Notes under the pieces: generated by a model
The model's database searches: none
Told to the model about the DNA's origin: nothing
What the model saw: only the letters and a program-made list of their open reading frames with translations
Assembly: GCF_003590095.1 (NCBI RefSeq)
Contig: NC_039480.1
Coordinates: forward strand, 18,577,328-18,641,327
Direction: 5' to 3'
DNA from: Trichoplusia ni
Lineage: Eukaryota; Arthropoda; Insecta; Lepidoptera; Noctuidae
DNA length: 64,000 nucleotides
In this document: one piece after another, positions 45,301 through 49,501 of the stretch
Numbering within the stretch: position 1 is the stretch's first letter
Layout: every line of letters begins with the position of its first letter
Program-made: the position numbers and the translations under genes

Positions 45301-48300
45301 GGACCGCGCTCGCAACAGAGCTGTGTTTCTAAAAAACGACGAATTGCATCATAATATTGAATAAAAATTGCATTTTAAATTTATTCAAATCTCATAAATA
45401 CCTATTTTTTTTATCACGAACGGGTTCTAGTCATTGGATACATGAACTGGGCTGCTTTCGTAAGACGACTAAAAAATCACGGTGTATAGCATAATAATTT
45501 GTAAATTTTTCTCAATTGGCGCATTGTCCACTATTTTGCTCACGTAATACTCGTAGTTCAAAGTGATTCAATGAATATTAAAACTTCTAACCCTTTTTTT
45601 TGGATAAATTAAAATTACCTTGAATAACATCTTTGTGGAATTCCTTCCGTTTGCTGATTACCAATTTGCATAGCTTTATCTTCAACGATGATGGTTTTTT
45701 ATCTCCGTTTTTCAGCATCTTAGGGTAGAAATTTCCAAAAAATCCGTTAACTGATAACCTTAAAAGGTGTCTGAATTTCGAAGGAGGACCGAGTGTTGTT
45801 CTTAGTAACTTGAGAATGGCCTATGTCCAACAGTGGACCGCAATATTCTTGATTGATTGATTCATGTAATGTGTTACATAACAGGCGCGCGGTGCCCCCT
45901 TAGAGCTGATGGCGCCTCACCACGCGAGACATGCACTATCGCACCATCACCACGTGAGTACCACATACCACACACACCACAATACTCAATATGGGGTATC
46001 CATAGCTTAATAATATCTTAACTACCTTCGCTCCGATAGACTTCAAATAGTAGCCGATGTATCAATTTCACAGTCAATTATAGTCCTACTAGCTTTTCGC
46101 CCGCGTCGAGGTCGGTTATATCGCGTTTCCAAGAGAACTTTTCAAAAGTCCGGGATAAAAACTATCCTATGTTCTTTCTCAAGGTAAACTCTATCTCTGT
46201 ACCAAATTTCAATAAAATCAGTTCAGTGGTTAGACGTGACACCTTAACAGACAGAGTTACTTTCGCATTTATAATATTAGTAGGGATACCAAGTTGACGT
46301 GGTCGAGTGGCGTATACACCTTCGTTGTATCTGGATTCCATAACACAAGTGCTTTAGCATCTTACTTTGGGTTCAGAACAATGTATGTGATGTTGTCCGC
46401 ATTTATTTATTTCGTGACGAGCAGTTTTGGTGACTGCCCTATTTGCGAAGATGCCTGTGCCAAACAGGGGGTTGTTTAAAGGCTGTTATTATTATAAGTG
46501 GTCTGGTTCCATGTGGCCCATAACAGAGAACCGTGAAAGGATTTGGGGGAGGCCTTTGCTCAGCAGTGGGACACAGTTGGCTAGATGAAAAAAAGAAGGA
46601 TCAATTTATTGCGGATAAAATTGTATCCGTCACTTAACGAGTTGTGTCATTTCCACCAGCGTCGTAGCGGCGGTGGAGTGGGAGTGGGCGTGGGTGGCGG
46701 CGTGGGTGTGGGCGTCGTGGGCGGTGGGTCGCGAGCTCGCCCCTACGTGCGCCACGCGGCTCGCTGGCCGCATCATCCTATACACCACATACACACGCAG
46801 GTATGATCGTGATACAGGTTCAGCTGCTCTTGAGTGAGGCTGGGAAATTGATGGGTTTAATTAAGTTCAATTCTCTCTATTAAACTATGGACCAGACGAT
46901 ACGCATCAATTTTTTTTTAATTTTAATGTTAAATTTTGCGAACATTAAAATTTGAGCATTTACAAGCATTTTGTTCTTTAAAATATCTCATATTTTTTTT
47001 GTGATCTGATCATATAAAATAATACAATAAACAAACGGTTACTCTCGGGAATGTCTGACTAGTTTCGGATGCTAAGCTGAGGCGCGACTAGTCGAACGAT
47101 CCCAGCAAGCATCAGTAAACCTTATTGTATATTGAAATCGGGAGACCGCCGCGTCTGCTCATGATTAAGGACTCCGGTTGGGTCCGAAACTAGTCGGACG
47201 ATCCCGATACATACGCGTGAGTAAACCGTTGCATCATTTAATCATTGTATTGTATATATATTTTTTACTTTTAAAGGTATCTTTATTATATTTCAATGTG
47301 AAATGTCGTATTTTCTCGCAGGGAGGCGGCGGTCTGGTGAGCGCGGCCCTCCCGGCGCACATGCAGGCGCAGATCCACGTGGCGCAGCCGCTGTCGCTGC
47401 CGCCGCCCCCGCCCACCTACCAGGTAGCTAGCACCTGACTCCTCACAGACAAACAAACATGTTCTCAACTGCAGGTATAGCCGAGTGGTTGAGGTCACCA
47501 CAGCAAACTGAGTGCGACGTGTTAGTTTGATCCCCGTAGGACAAGCATTAGTGTGATCCACGAATGCTTGTCCTGAGTCTGGGTGTCTTTGTGCATGTGA
47601 TTTGTATGTTTCTACAACCCCCACGACTCAAATAAATAAATAAATAGCTGACTTCCCAACAGTCGGGGCAGGCAGAATCCCTGCTGCAAGGCATGTCGCA
47701 AGCCAGCCGCCTGATCTCACACCAGGTACGATTCCTAGCCCGGGTAACGGCTTCAAGCATGAAACAAGACCCGACCAACCTTATGTACCTACATTTTACG
47801 CAAATAATTAGTTAAAATATGCAGGCAGAACGAGCAACATCTCCTGTCAAGACGAACGCCATCTCAGTCTGCCCGAGACCATGATACCCGCAAAGGTGTC
47901 GAAACGTCGGGAACCAAAATCTAAAATTAAACCGCGATAAAATCCGTTAAATTAACACTTGCCCTTATCCACAGGTGTTCCTAAACCTGCTCGCGATGTT
48001 CCCCCTATCTCCGTACACGGAGGCCCGATCAGGGGCCGAAGAGGGGACCGACGCGACCGAACCGGAGAACTACGAGGCGCTCCTGTCCTTAGCGGAGAGG
48101 CTAGGAGAGGCCAAGCCCCGCGGTCTAGCCAGACACGAGATTGACGCCCTGCCCTCGTACAAGTTCGCGCCGGCGACCCATCGCGGCGAGCAGAGCAGCT
48201 GTGTCGTCTGCATGTGCGAGTTCGAGTCCCGGCAGACGCTGAGGGTGCTGCCGTGCGCGCATGAGTTCCATGCGAAGTGTGTTGATAAGTGGTTGCGGGT

Positions 48301-48907
48301 GAGTTAATATTTTAATCTTAATAAGAAAATATATAGGTGAATTTCAATATAAACTTTTAGTCAAATTTGATGAAATTATGGCATCATTAGGCCAAAATAA
48401 ACGCCTAACCCACTAAGCGCGACATATCACGGGTTCGATCCCCGTGTAAGACAAGCGTTTGTGTAGATCATGAAAGCTTGTCCTTAATTTTTTGTTTGCG
48501 AGATGAAAGCAAAAAATACGTATCAATTTTTTTTTTGTTATTCATCCCGTGTGTTATTCACATTCATACATCTGTGACAGTCGTTACAGCAAGTCAGACG
48601 CTTGAAAGTCTGACAACCAGTCTAACTAAGGGGTATCGTGTTGCCCAGGTAACTGGGTTGAGGAGGTCAGATAGGCAGTCGCTCCTTGTAAAACACTGGT
48701 ACTTAGCTGAATGCGGTTAGACTGGAAGCCGACCCCAACATAATTAGGAAAAGGCTAAGATGATGATGATAACCCTATTTAAAATGCATGCTAATAATAT
48801 ATTTAACAATTTAATTAATACAATGTTATATCATTTGTCCACAGTCGAATCGAACCTGCCCTATCTGCCGCGGCAACGCATCTGAATACTTCAACAACAC
48901 CGAGTGA
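21120..48907 (+). CDS. RNF38/44: RNF38/RNF44-type RING-H2 E3 ubiquitin ligase, 16 exons, 5' end missing
   Basis: Spliced gene: 21120-21322, 22079-22147, 23550-23623, 24372-24504, 24860-24929, 25563-25767, 26578-26658, 29518-29589, 44233-44349, 44954-45061, 45885-45953, 46660-46800, 47322-47423, 47663-47725, 47975-48298, 48845-48907. All introns are GT-AG and every join keeps one open frame (1,894 nt, about 630 residues plus stop). The C-terminus carries NYEALLSLAERLGEAKPRGL and a C3H2C3 RING (CVVC, LPCAHEFHAKC, TCPIC), near identical to the vertebrate RNF38/RNF44 end as I recall it. This family transfers ubiquitin from an E2 to substrates; vertebrate RNF38 is largely nuclear. Exon 24372 encodes SPSRKRRRISRH, a probable nuclear signal matching the vertebrate SPSPKRQRLSH region. 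The rest is His/Pro/Gly/Ala-rich and presumably disordered. Exons are far more GC-rich than introns. No start codon precedes the first exon found, so at least one upstream exon is missing. Identity is secure at the C-terminus; small central exons are less certain. Confidence 0.93.
21370..21545 (+). repeat. Repeat family E, copy in intron 1-2
   Basis: CCATTTATTCAAAATAGGCT, AAGTAGCACTTATTG, CGCCCACCCTTCACCGCTTC, GAAGAAACGGCGCAACAA. Faces an inverted copy at 21775-21967 in the same intron. Confidence 0.75.
21775..21967 (-). repeat. Repeat family E, inverted copy in the same intron
   Basis: TTGCGCCGTTTCTTCTTTCA, GAAGGGTGGGCAAAATTGG, AAAGTGCTACTTAGTAGCCT, ending TTACTTGATTTTGATTTC. Opposite orientation to the 21370 copy. 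Confidence 0.75.
21977..22013 (+). repeat. SINE family C, 3' tail fragment
   Basis: GCAAGCTTAGTTTGAGACTA followed by GATGGCGTTGTG, the family C 3' end, without head or body. Confidence 0.7.
22079..22147 (+). CDS. RNF38/44: RNF38/44-like exon 2: Gly/Arg-rich
   Basis: Acceptor tttgacag, donor gtattg. In frame it reads GGAGGSRRAERRAAGPSERR and on to RRT, very basic. Phases fit both neighbours (two bases complete the Gly codon; one base is left for the next exon). The exon is small, so it relies mainly on frame agreement and GC contrast with the intron. Confidence 0.75.
22245..22380 (+). repeat. Repeat family O, copy 2
   Basis: Has TGTTGAGCGGATGGGAG, ACCCATGTTCC and CCCTTTCGGACAATTCCGCT, shared with 26408-26530. 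Confidence 0.55.
22510..22844. mobile_element. Palindromic MITE family F, copy 1 (left end shortened)
   Basis: Right terminus GACGACTAAAAAATCACGGT is intact; the left terminus lacks about 30 bp (TACACGG then CCCAGTTCATGTATACG). Interior has ATACCCCTAGGCGCG, AGATAATAAGTACGAAGAAA and CTCACCATTGTTACAAGGCT. Lies in the intron between 22147 and 23550. Confidence 0.85.
23550..23623 (+). CDS. RNF38/44: RNF38/44-like exon 3
   Basis: Acceptor catttccag, donor gtgagt. Only one frame is open; it reads VRVSPGGAGTSADPPHMM followed by a His4 run and NM. That frame agrees with the phase left by exon 2 and ends on a whole codon. Confidence 0.82.
23764..24018 (+). repeat. Repeat family T, copy 3
   Basis: CTAGCTGTTGACCGCGACTT to CAGCTTTATATATTAGTAG, lying in the intron before 24372. 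Confidence 0.85.
24372..24504 (+). CDS. RNF38/44: RNF38/44-like exon 4: acidic/Ser-rich segment plus basic NLS-like motif
   Basis: Acceptor ttcctccccag, donor gtatac. Reads DTNPLEGSVESMVSGAGSSD, then a Ser/Gly/Glu stretch and SPSRKRRRISRHLSSG. The last part aligns with SPSPKRQRLSHS of vertebrate RNF38 (from memory) and is the best conserved piece outside the C-terminus. It is a candidate nuclear localisation signal. Ends one base into a Gly codon. Confidence 0.9.
24600..24675 (+). mobile_element. SINE family A, copy 4 (partial)
   Basis: CCCCGTAGGACAAGCATTTG, TGATCCACGAATGCTTGTCC, CTGAGTCTGG. The head is degraded and the tail is replaced. In the intron 24505-24859. Confidence 0.8.
24860..24929 (+). 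CDS. RNF38/44: RNF38/44-like exon 5
   Basis: Acceptor tgattccag, donor gtatgt. Reads ESNVSVSAPAVERRTPRHHY then QP, in the frame set by exon 4. Two bases are left over and the next exon supplies the third, giving Pro. RRTPRHHY is reminiscent of the Arg-rich RRSPPVRRQRGRR region of RNF38. Confidence 0.85.
25312..25519 (-). mobile_element. SINE family C, copy 2 (near complete)
   Basis: Plus strand shows GGCCATCTAGTCTCAAACTA, the body, then the inverted B box GGGGATTGAACCC and the end CCAGTAGACCAACAGGCCAG. Ends 43 bp before the Ala-His-Pro exon. Confidence 0.85.
25563..25767 (+). CDS. RNF38/44: RNF38/44-like exon 6: Ala-His-Pro repeat exon
   Basis: Acceptor ttgccccttag, donor gtgagt. After the split Pro codon it reads RRMRYLGGGAGGWAERLLEP, a run of HP/AHP repeats built on a 9-bp unit (GCG CAT CCG) with about 17 His, then HHTPLLLDINQ. 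It aligns in character with the RNF38 stretch running from RLLHPAAHPP to VDIHDQ. Ends on a whole codon. The antisense strand also has an open frame full of Met/Arg, an artefact of the repeat. Confidence 0.92.
26408..26530 (+). repeat. Repeat family O, copy 3
   Basis: GCGTTGAGCGGAAGGGAG, CCCATGTTCCATGC, AACCCTTTCGGACAATCCCG. Ends about 50 bp before exon 26578. Confidence 0.55.
26578..26658 (+). CDS. RNF38/44: RNF38/44-like exon 7 (phase 0-0)
   Basis: Acceptor ttgcctcag, donor gtaaca. Encodes 27 residues, MSVRGRGLGALGGVGWHAHR then DHAQRPQ. GC-rich island in AT-rich sequence, whole codons at both ends. A second AG 6 bp downstream could give a two-residue-shorter form. Confidence 0.75.
26826..26975 (+). 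mobile_element. SINE family A, copy 5
   Basis: B box GGGTTCGATACCCGTGTAGG, a diverged hairpin, AGAGTCTGGGTGTTTTG, GACTTGAATGTTTATGAAAC, CCTCCCGC. In the intron after 26658. Confidence 0.8.
26976..27569. other. Intronic AT-rich sequence, nothing recognised
   Basis: No open frame, splice-flanked GC-rich island or repeat seen. Confidence 0.4.
27570..28017. mobile_element. Possible MITE (family M) with 13-bp perfect terminal inverted repeats
   Basis: ACGGGACACGTCA at 27570-27582 and TGACGTGTCCCGT at 28005-28017. The sequence just inside both ends is also loosely complementary. 448 bp, single copy here, so the call rests on the termini. Confidence 0.5.
28018..29237. other. Intronic AT-rich sequence; family H-like scrap near 29030
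   Basis: No coding signal. CCAATCCGAGTCCTTAATCA at 29020-29039 resembles a family H landmark. Confidence 0.35.
29238..29320 (-). mobile_element. SINE family A, copy 6 (truncated, diverged)
   Basis: Reads CGCCCAGACTCGATGGAGGA, ACAAGCATTTATATATCATA and CAAACGCTTGTCCTACGCGA on the + strand. Short GTCACAGTATA repeats at 29398-29480 follow, leading up to exon 29518. Confidence 0.7.
29518..29589 (+). CDS. RNF38/44: RNF38/44-like exon 8 (phase 0-0)
   Basis: Acceptor gggggccgcag, donor gtactc. Encodes 24 residues, VGAGAGAELWPAAVLPALPA then LRYQ. A second in-frame acceptor at 29495-29496 would add seven residues (LSVWGPQ). The polypyrimidine tract is poor for both, so the start is the least certain of all exons. 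Confidence 0.65.
30001..30115 (-). mobile_element. SINE family C, copy 3 (head and start of body)
   Basis: CATCACACAAACATCTCCTG, inverted B box TCAATCGAACCC, and end ACCACTAGACCAACGGGCCA. Confidence 0.8.
30365..30572 (+). repeat. RTE-type 3' tail (family R), copy 2
   Basis: CGGCTTCGCCCGCGTCGAGG, GGGATAAAAACTATCCTATG, CAGTTCAGTGGTTTAGACGT, an ACAGACAG run, and TTTCGCGTTTATAATATTA. Confidence 0.85.
31184..31295 (-). mobile_element. SINE family A, copy 7 (3' two thirds)
   Basis: AAGGAATTTAATCCTTGTGT, CAAACATTCAAGTCACATGT, CAGACTCAGGACAAGCATTC and the inverted hairpin. Head missing. Confidence 0.85.
31490..31690 (+). repeat. Repeat family N, copy 1
   Basis: TTTATAGTTGTGAATTGCAT, TCATCGGGTTCGAAG, AAAATTTGAGCCTGCTAGC, TATCGGGAAGCGCCTCAAAA. 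A second copy is at 55560-55765. Looks like another LINE 3' end. Confidence 0.7.
31847..31985 (+). repeat. Repeat family D-prime, copy 2
   Basis: GTTGGCTTCCAGTCTCACCG, CTGAGCCCCGTATGTTACCT, CGCGACTGTCTATCTGACAA, CATGTTACTGTAACACAGTA. Confidence 0.8.
32679..32914. mobile_element. Palindromic MITE family J
   Basis: Left GATTCGCACGGGAGCTTTTT and AAGCGTTCAAATAGGACAAA; right TTTGTTCTATTTGAACGC and AAAAAAGCTCCCGTGTGAAT. The inverted arms span about 60-90 bp, with extra GCGC-containing bases in the right arm. Single copy in the window. Confidence 0.85.
32915..34079. other. Intronic sequence; G-run at 33480-33500, otherwise nothing recognised
   Basis: Around 33050-33125 GC content rises (GTGACGTCACGTGAC) with no splice-bounded frame. 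The G run at 33480 is followed by AAGGGGG. Confidence 0.35.
34080..34250 (+). repeat. Repeat family D, copy 3 (3' half)
   Basis: GACTTTCAAGATTCTGACTA, ACGACTGTCAAAGATGTAGG, AACAGCCGGGACCCACAATT, ATGACATAGATGGTCACC. Confidence 0.8.
34815..34998 (-). mobile_element. SINE family A, copy 8 (near complete)
   Basis: Tail TTTTAATCCTTGTATCGC, body CACCCAGACTCAGGACAAGC, hairpin, GCGGGGATCGAAGCC (inverted B box), and head CGTGACCTAAACCAC...CTATCCGTCC. Confidence 0.9.
35252..35400 (+). repeat. Repeat family D, copy 4 (5' half)
   Basis: CATCATCAGCCTATTCTTTT, ACTATGTTGGGGTCGGTTTC, TTTTACAAGGAGCGACTGCC, ATCTGACCTCCTCAACACAG. Confidence 0.8.
35401..37085. other. Intronic AT-rich sequence, nothing recognised
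   Basis: No open frame over 60 codons, no GC-rich splice-bounded island, and no repeat shared with the window. Confidence 0.4.
37087..37337 (+). repeat. Repeat family T, copy 4
   Basis: CTAGCTGTTGCCCGCGACTT to CAGCTTTATATATTAGTATA. Internally slightly shorter than copy 3. Confidence 0.85.
37720..38105. mobile_element. Palindromic MITE family F, copy 2 (complete)
   Basis: Left TACACGGTGATGTTTTAGAC, right CGACTAAAAAATCACGGTGT then A. Arms of about 50 bp (GTCTTACAAAAGCAGCCCAG against CTGGGCTGCTTTTGTAAGAC). Interior ACGCCGCCGCCCGCGCCCCT. Confidence 0.9.
38558..38645 (-). repeat. Repeat family G, copy 2
   Basis: Reverse of AATCCTCATGGACACCCACC-TCCTCGGGGGAGGGAAGGGGT-AGTGTCAGACTCTTACTGAC. Gives the uninterrupted layout of the family. 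Confidence 0.7.
38646..39484. other. Intronic AT-rich sequence, nothing recognised
   Basis: No coding or repeat signal that I can support. Confidence 0.4.
39485..39670 (-). mobile_element. SINE family A, copy 9
   Basis: GTCTCGGGAGGTTTCATAAA, CATTCAAGTCACATGCACAA, CCAGACTCAGGACAAACATT, the hairpin, and degraded B box and head. Confidence 0.85.
39905..40210. mobile_element. Long-hairpin MITE (family K) with TA target site
   Basis: Ends TACAGGGTGTCCCAAA and TTTGGGACACCCTGTA. The first 69 bp of each end are inverted copies with two mismatches (ACCGGATGAAAGGCCAAGTG in the left arm), and looser complementarity continues inward past 100 bp, so almost all 306 bp can fold on itself. TA at both borders and this terminus are typical of Tc1/mariner-type MITEs in insects. 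Confidence 0.9.
40211..42024. other. Intronic AT-rich sequence, nothing recognised
   Basis: Several T-rich stretches. Frames here are under 80 codons and have no domain or splice context. Confidence 0.4.
42025..42218 (-). mobile_element. SINE family A, copy 10 (near complete)
   Basis: AAACGACTCCCGCTCTAAAG (3' end), CAAATATTCAAGTCACATGC, CAGGACAAGCATTCGTGGGT, CACAAATGCTTGTCCTA, and head GTGGTGACCTCAACCGAT. Family D copy 5 starts about 60 bp further on. Confidence 0.88.
42281..42602 (+). repeat. Repeat family D, copy 5 (full length)
   Basis: GTCATCATCGGCCTAGCGTT, CTACGTTGGGGTCGGCTACC, TTTTACAAGGAGCGACTGCC, AACAGCCGGGACCCACAATT, CACCCATCTACGGACCAACC, AGCCACGAGCTCC. The best copy for defining the family. 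Confidence 0.85.
42603..43185. other. Intronic AT-rich sequence, nothing recognised
   Basis: T-rich; no exon or repeat signal. Confidence 0.35.
43189..43330. repeat. 20-bp-periodic array of CCGG palindromes
   Basis: Successive blocks of 19-22 bp: CATCCGGTAAAAAAACCGT, CCCTCCGGCAGAAAACCCG, CGCCCGGTTTTTTCGCCGGA, CATCCGGTATACAAACCG, and onward to CGTTTTTTTTCCCGGATG. Short inverted CCGG/ACCG pairs surround A/T tracts. Both strands stay open for about 60 codons as a side effect. Unlike anything else in the window. Confidence 0.75.
43331..44232. other. Intronic, pyrimidine-rich toward the 3' end
   Basis: From about 43740 the + strand is strongly T/C-rich (TCTTTTCCCAATCTGT and similar) up to the acceptor of exon 44233, an unusually long polypyrimidine approach. 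Confidence 0.5.
44233..44349 (+). CDS. RNF38/44: RNF38/44-like exon 9 (phase 0-0)
   Basis: Acceptor gagttcccgcttcag after a long pyrimidine-rich tract, donor gtttgt. Encodes 39 residues beginning MGGVYAGLQYHGSFAPPPPP and ending HYIANTQ. The PPP-G-F-Q layout resembles HPPHLPPPGQFVPFQTQ of RNF38. Follows the 14.6-kb intron. An inverted-repeat element starts 11 bp after the donor. Confidence 0.88.
44361..44626. mobile_element. Inverted-repeat MITE (family L) beginning 11 bp after a splice donor
   Basis: Left CAGTTCAGACATGGCG and CGAACCGCGC; right GCGCGGTTCCCACC and GTGTCTGAACTA. Inverted termini of about 30 bp with a 1-3 nt indel. Single copy in the window. Donor of exon 44233-44349 is at 44350. 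Confidence 0.7.
44725..44913 (+). mobile_element. SINE family C, copy 4
   Basis: B box GGTTCGATTCCCACGC, GAGATGAGCACGATCGTTTT, GTACTCATAATACAAGC, ending TTTGAGACTAGATGGCGTTG. Ends about 40 bp before exon 44954. Confidence 0.85.
44954..45061 (+). CDS. RNF38/44: RNF38/44-like exon 10 (phase 0-0)
   Basis: Acceptor tgtgtccag, donor gtaaca. Encodes 36 residues, RAEGGRLEMVGGGEGTLSPL, QPAADLHHAP and LLLATE. Roughly comparable to the RNF38 SPLQRIENEVELLGEH stretch. The intron upstream holds a family C SINE ending about 40 bp before the exon; the intron downstream holds a MITE. Confidence 0.87.
45103..45486. mobile_element. Palindromic MITE family F, copy 3 (complete)
   Basis: TACACGGTGATTTTTTAGTC at left, GACTAAAAAATCACGGTGTA at right. 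Short deletion in the left arm after GACAAAAG. Begins 42 bp after the exon ending at 45061. Confidence 0.9.
45885..45953 (+). CDS. RNF38/44: RNF38/44-like exon 11 (phase 0-0)
   Basis: Acceptor gttacataacag, donor gtgagt. Encodes 23 residues, ARGAPLELMAPHHARHALSH then HHH. Both ends on whole codons. Confidence 0.82.
46088..46288 (+). repeat. RTE-type 3' tail (family R), copy 3
   Basis: CTAGCTTTTCGCCCGCGTCG, GGGATAAAAACTATCCTATG, CAGTTCAGTGGTTAGACGTG, TTTCGCATTTATAATATTAG. Followed within 5 bp by SINE B copy 2. Confidence 0.85.
46293..46412 (+). mobile_element. SINE family B, copy 2 (internal deletion)
   Basis: Head piece GACGTGGTCGAGTGGCGTA is fused directly to ACACCTTCGTTGTATCTGGA, losing B box and body, then TTACTTTGGGTTCAGAACAA. 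Sits abutting the RTE tail. Confidence 0.85.
46660..46800 (+). CDS. RNF38/44: RNF38/44-like exon 12: Gly/Val-rich (phase 0-0)
   Basis: Acceptor tttccaccag, donor gtatga. Encodes 47 residues: RRSGGGVGVGVGGGVGVGVV, GGGSRARPYVRHAARW and PHHPIHHIHTQ. The Gly-Val run comes from a GTGGGC/GGCGTG repeat. The RR...SRARPYVR part resembles RRLTGRSRYR of RNF38. Confidence 0.85.
47034..47230. repeat. Repeat family H, copy with inverted ends
   Basis: AAACGGTTACTC at left, GTGAGTAAACCGTT at right. Internal ACTAGTTTCGG and CCGAAACTAGTCGGACGATC are also inverted, plus CATGATTAAGGACTCCGGTT. Lies in the intron before 47322. Confidence 0.7.
47322..47423 (+). CDS. RNF38/44: RNF38/44-like exon 13: Pro-rich (phase 0-0)
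   Basis: Acceptor ttttctcgcag, donor gtagct. Encodes 34 residues: GGGGLVSAALPAHMQAQIHV and AQPLSLPPPPPTYQ. Both ends on whole codons. Confidence 0.88.
47468..47634 (+). mobile_element. SINE family A, copy 11 (near complete)
   Basis: GTATAGCCGAGTGGTTGAGG, TCACCACAGCAAAC, TTTGATCCCCGTAGGACAAG, the hairpin, CTGAGTCTGGGTGTCTTTGT. Fills most of the 239-bp intron between exons 13 and 14, followed by a TAAA run. Confidence 0.92.
47663..47725 (+). CDS. RNF38/44: RNF38/44-like exon 14 (phase 0-0)
   Basis: Acceptor cttcccaacag, donor gtacga. Encodes 21 residues, SGQAESLLQGMSQASRLISH plus Q. The preceding intron is mostly a family A SINE, which ends about 30 bp before this exon. Confidence 0.82.
47975..48298 (+). 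CDS. RNF38/44: RNF38/44-like exon 15: conserved pre-RING region and first three quarters of the RING
   Basis: Acceptor cttatccacag, donor gtgagt; 108 codons. Starts VFLNLLAMFPLSPY (compare YVLSMLPVPP in RNF38), then ENYEALLSLAERLGEAKPRG, LARHEIDALPSYKF, and the RING residues CVVC, LPC, H, H and C in CVVCMCEFESRQTLRVLPCA and HEFHAKCVDKWLR. Zinc ligands 1-6 of the C3H2C3 RING are here; the Trp of KWLR is the conserved E2-contact position. Highest conservation in the gene. Confidence 0.97.
48404..48485 (+). mobile_element. SINE family A, copy 12 (truncated both sides)
   Basis: CACGGGTTCGATCCCCGTGT, AAGACAAGCGTTTGTG, TCATGAAAGCTTGTCC. Within the intron that splits the RING. Confidence 0.85.
48574..48770 (-). 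repeat. Repeat family D, copy 6
   Basis: TGACAGTCGTTACAGCAAGT, CTGACAACCAGTCTAACTAA, AGGCAGTCGCTCCTTGTAAA, CCGACCCCAACATAATTAGG, then a GATGATGAT run. Also within the RING-splitting intron. Confidence 0.85.
48845..48907 (+). CDS. RNF38/44: RNF38/44-like last coding exon: RING C-terminus and stop
   Basis: Acceptor tttgtccacag; reads SNRTCPICRGNASEYFNNTE then TGA. It supplies the last two zinc-binding cysteines (CPIC). The family end is ANRTCPICRADASE, so the match is clear and the stop is at the family's usual place. The 3' UTR follows; no single poly(A) signal stands out. Confidence 0.97.
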   Translation, partial: SNRTCPICRGNASEYFNNTE

Positions 48908-49296
48908 CTCCACACAGACACAACACACCGACGACCTTGTCTCATACTCTTCATCACTAGAAACATTACTCTATGGTTTTAAATATATCTACAAACATTG
49001 TCTATGGATCAAGTCAGATTTACAACACTGAAAGAAACTGTCGTGAGAATAATTCATTATTAAATACTACAACGGTTTACTCACGCATATGTATCGGGAT
49101 CCCCCGACTAGTTTCGGACCCAACCGGAGTCCTTAATCATGAGCTGACGCGGCGGGCGAGCGAGTCGAACTGGTGTGCTTACGTCTTATCGAACTTTCTA
49201 ACGATGTATTCCTTCACAATTTCTACTATTCAATATGTTCATGAATTCGTAAAAAAAACATCGGATTTGAAACAGTAATCAATATTGTTGCTGTTT
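48908..49296 (+). other. Start of the 3' UTR; family H copy at 49045-49170
   Basis: Follows the TGA. ACTGTCGTGAGAATAATTCA, CGGTTTACTCACGC, TCGGGATCCCCCGACTAGTT and CCGGAGTCCTTAATCATGAG are family H landmarks. The poly(A) site is not determinable by eye; AATAAA-like strings further on (50.26, 51.23, 51.62 kb) cannot be ranked. Confidence 0.6.
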
Positions 49297-49299
49297 TAA

Positions 49300-49492
49300 A
49301 ACGACTCCCGCAGTAAAGAATTTAACCCTTATATCGCGGGAGGTTTCACAAACATTCAAGTCACATACACAAAGACACCCAGACTCAGGACAAGCATTCG
49401 TGGAGCACACAAACGCTTGTCCTACGGGGATCGAACTAACACGTTGCATCAATTTGGCGTGGTGACCTCAACCACTCGGCTATCCGCGTAGT
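49300..49492 (-). mobile_element. SINE family A, copy 13, with 9-bp target duplication
   Basis: Complete minus-strand copy flanked by CTGTTTTAA at 49291-49299 and 49493-49501. Ends: ACGACTCCCGCAGTAAAGAA (3') and CAACCACTCGGCTATCCGCG (5'). This gives full length, about 190 bp, and shows the insertion was by target-primed reverse transcription. Confidence 0.93.
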
Positions 49493-49501
49493 CTGTTTTA
49501 A

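Noticed and set aside
47286..47778. 112- and 76-codon minus-strand frames
   Set aside because: Run through the antisense of two ligase exons and a SINE; no independent support.
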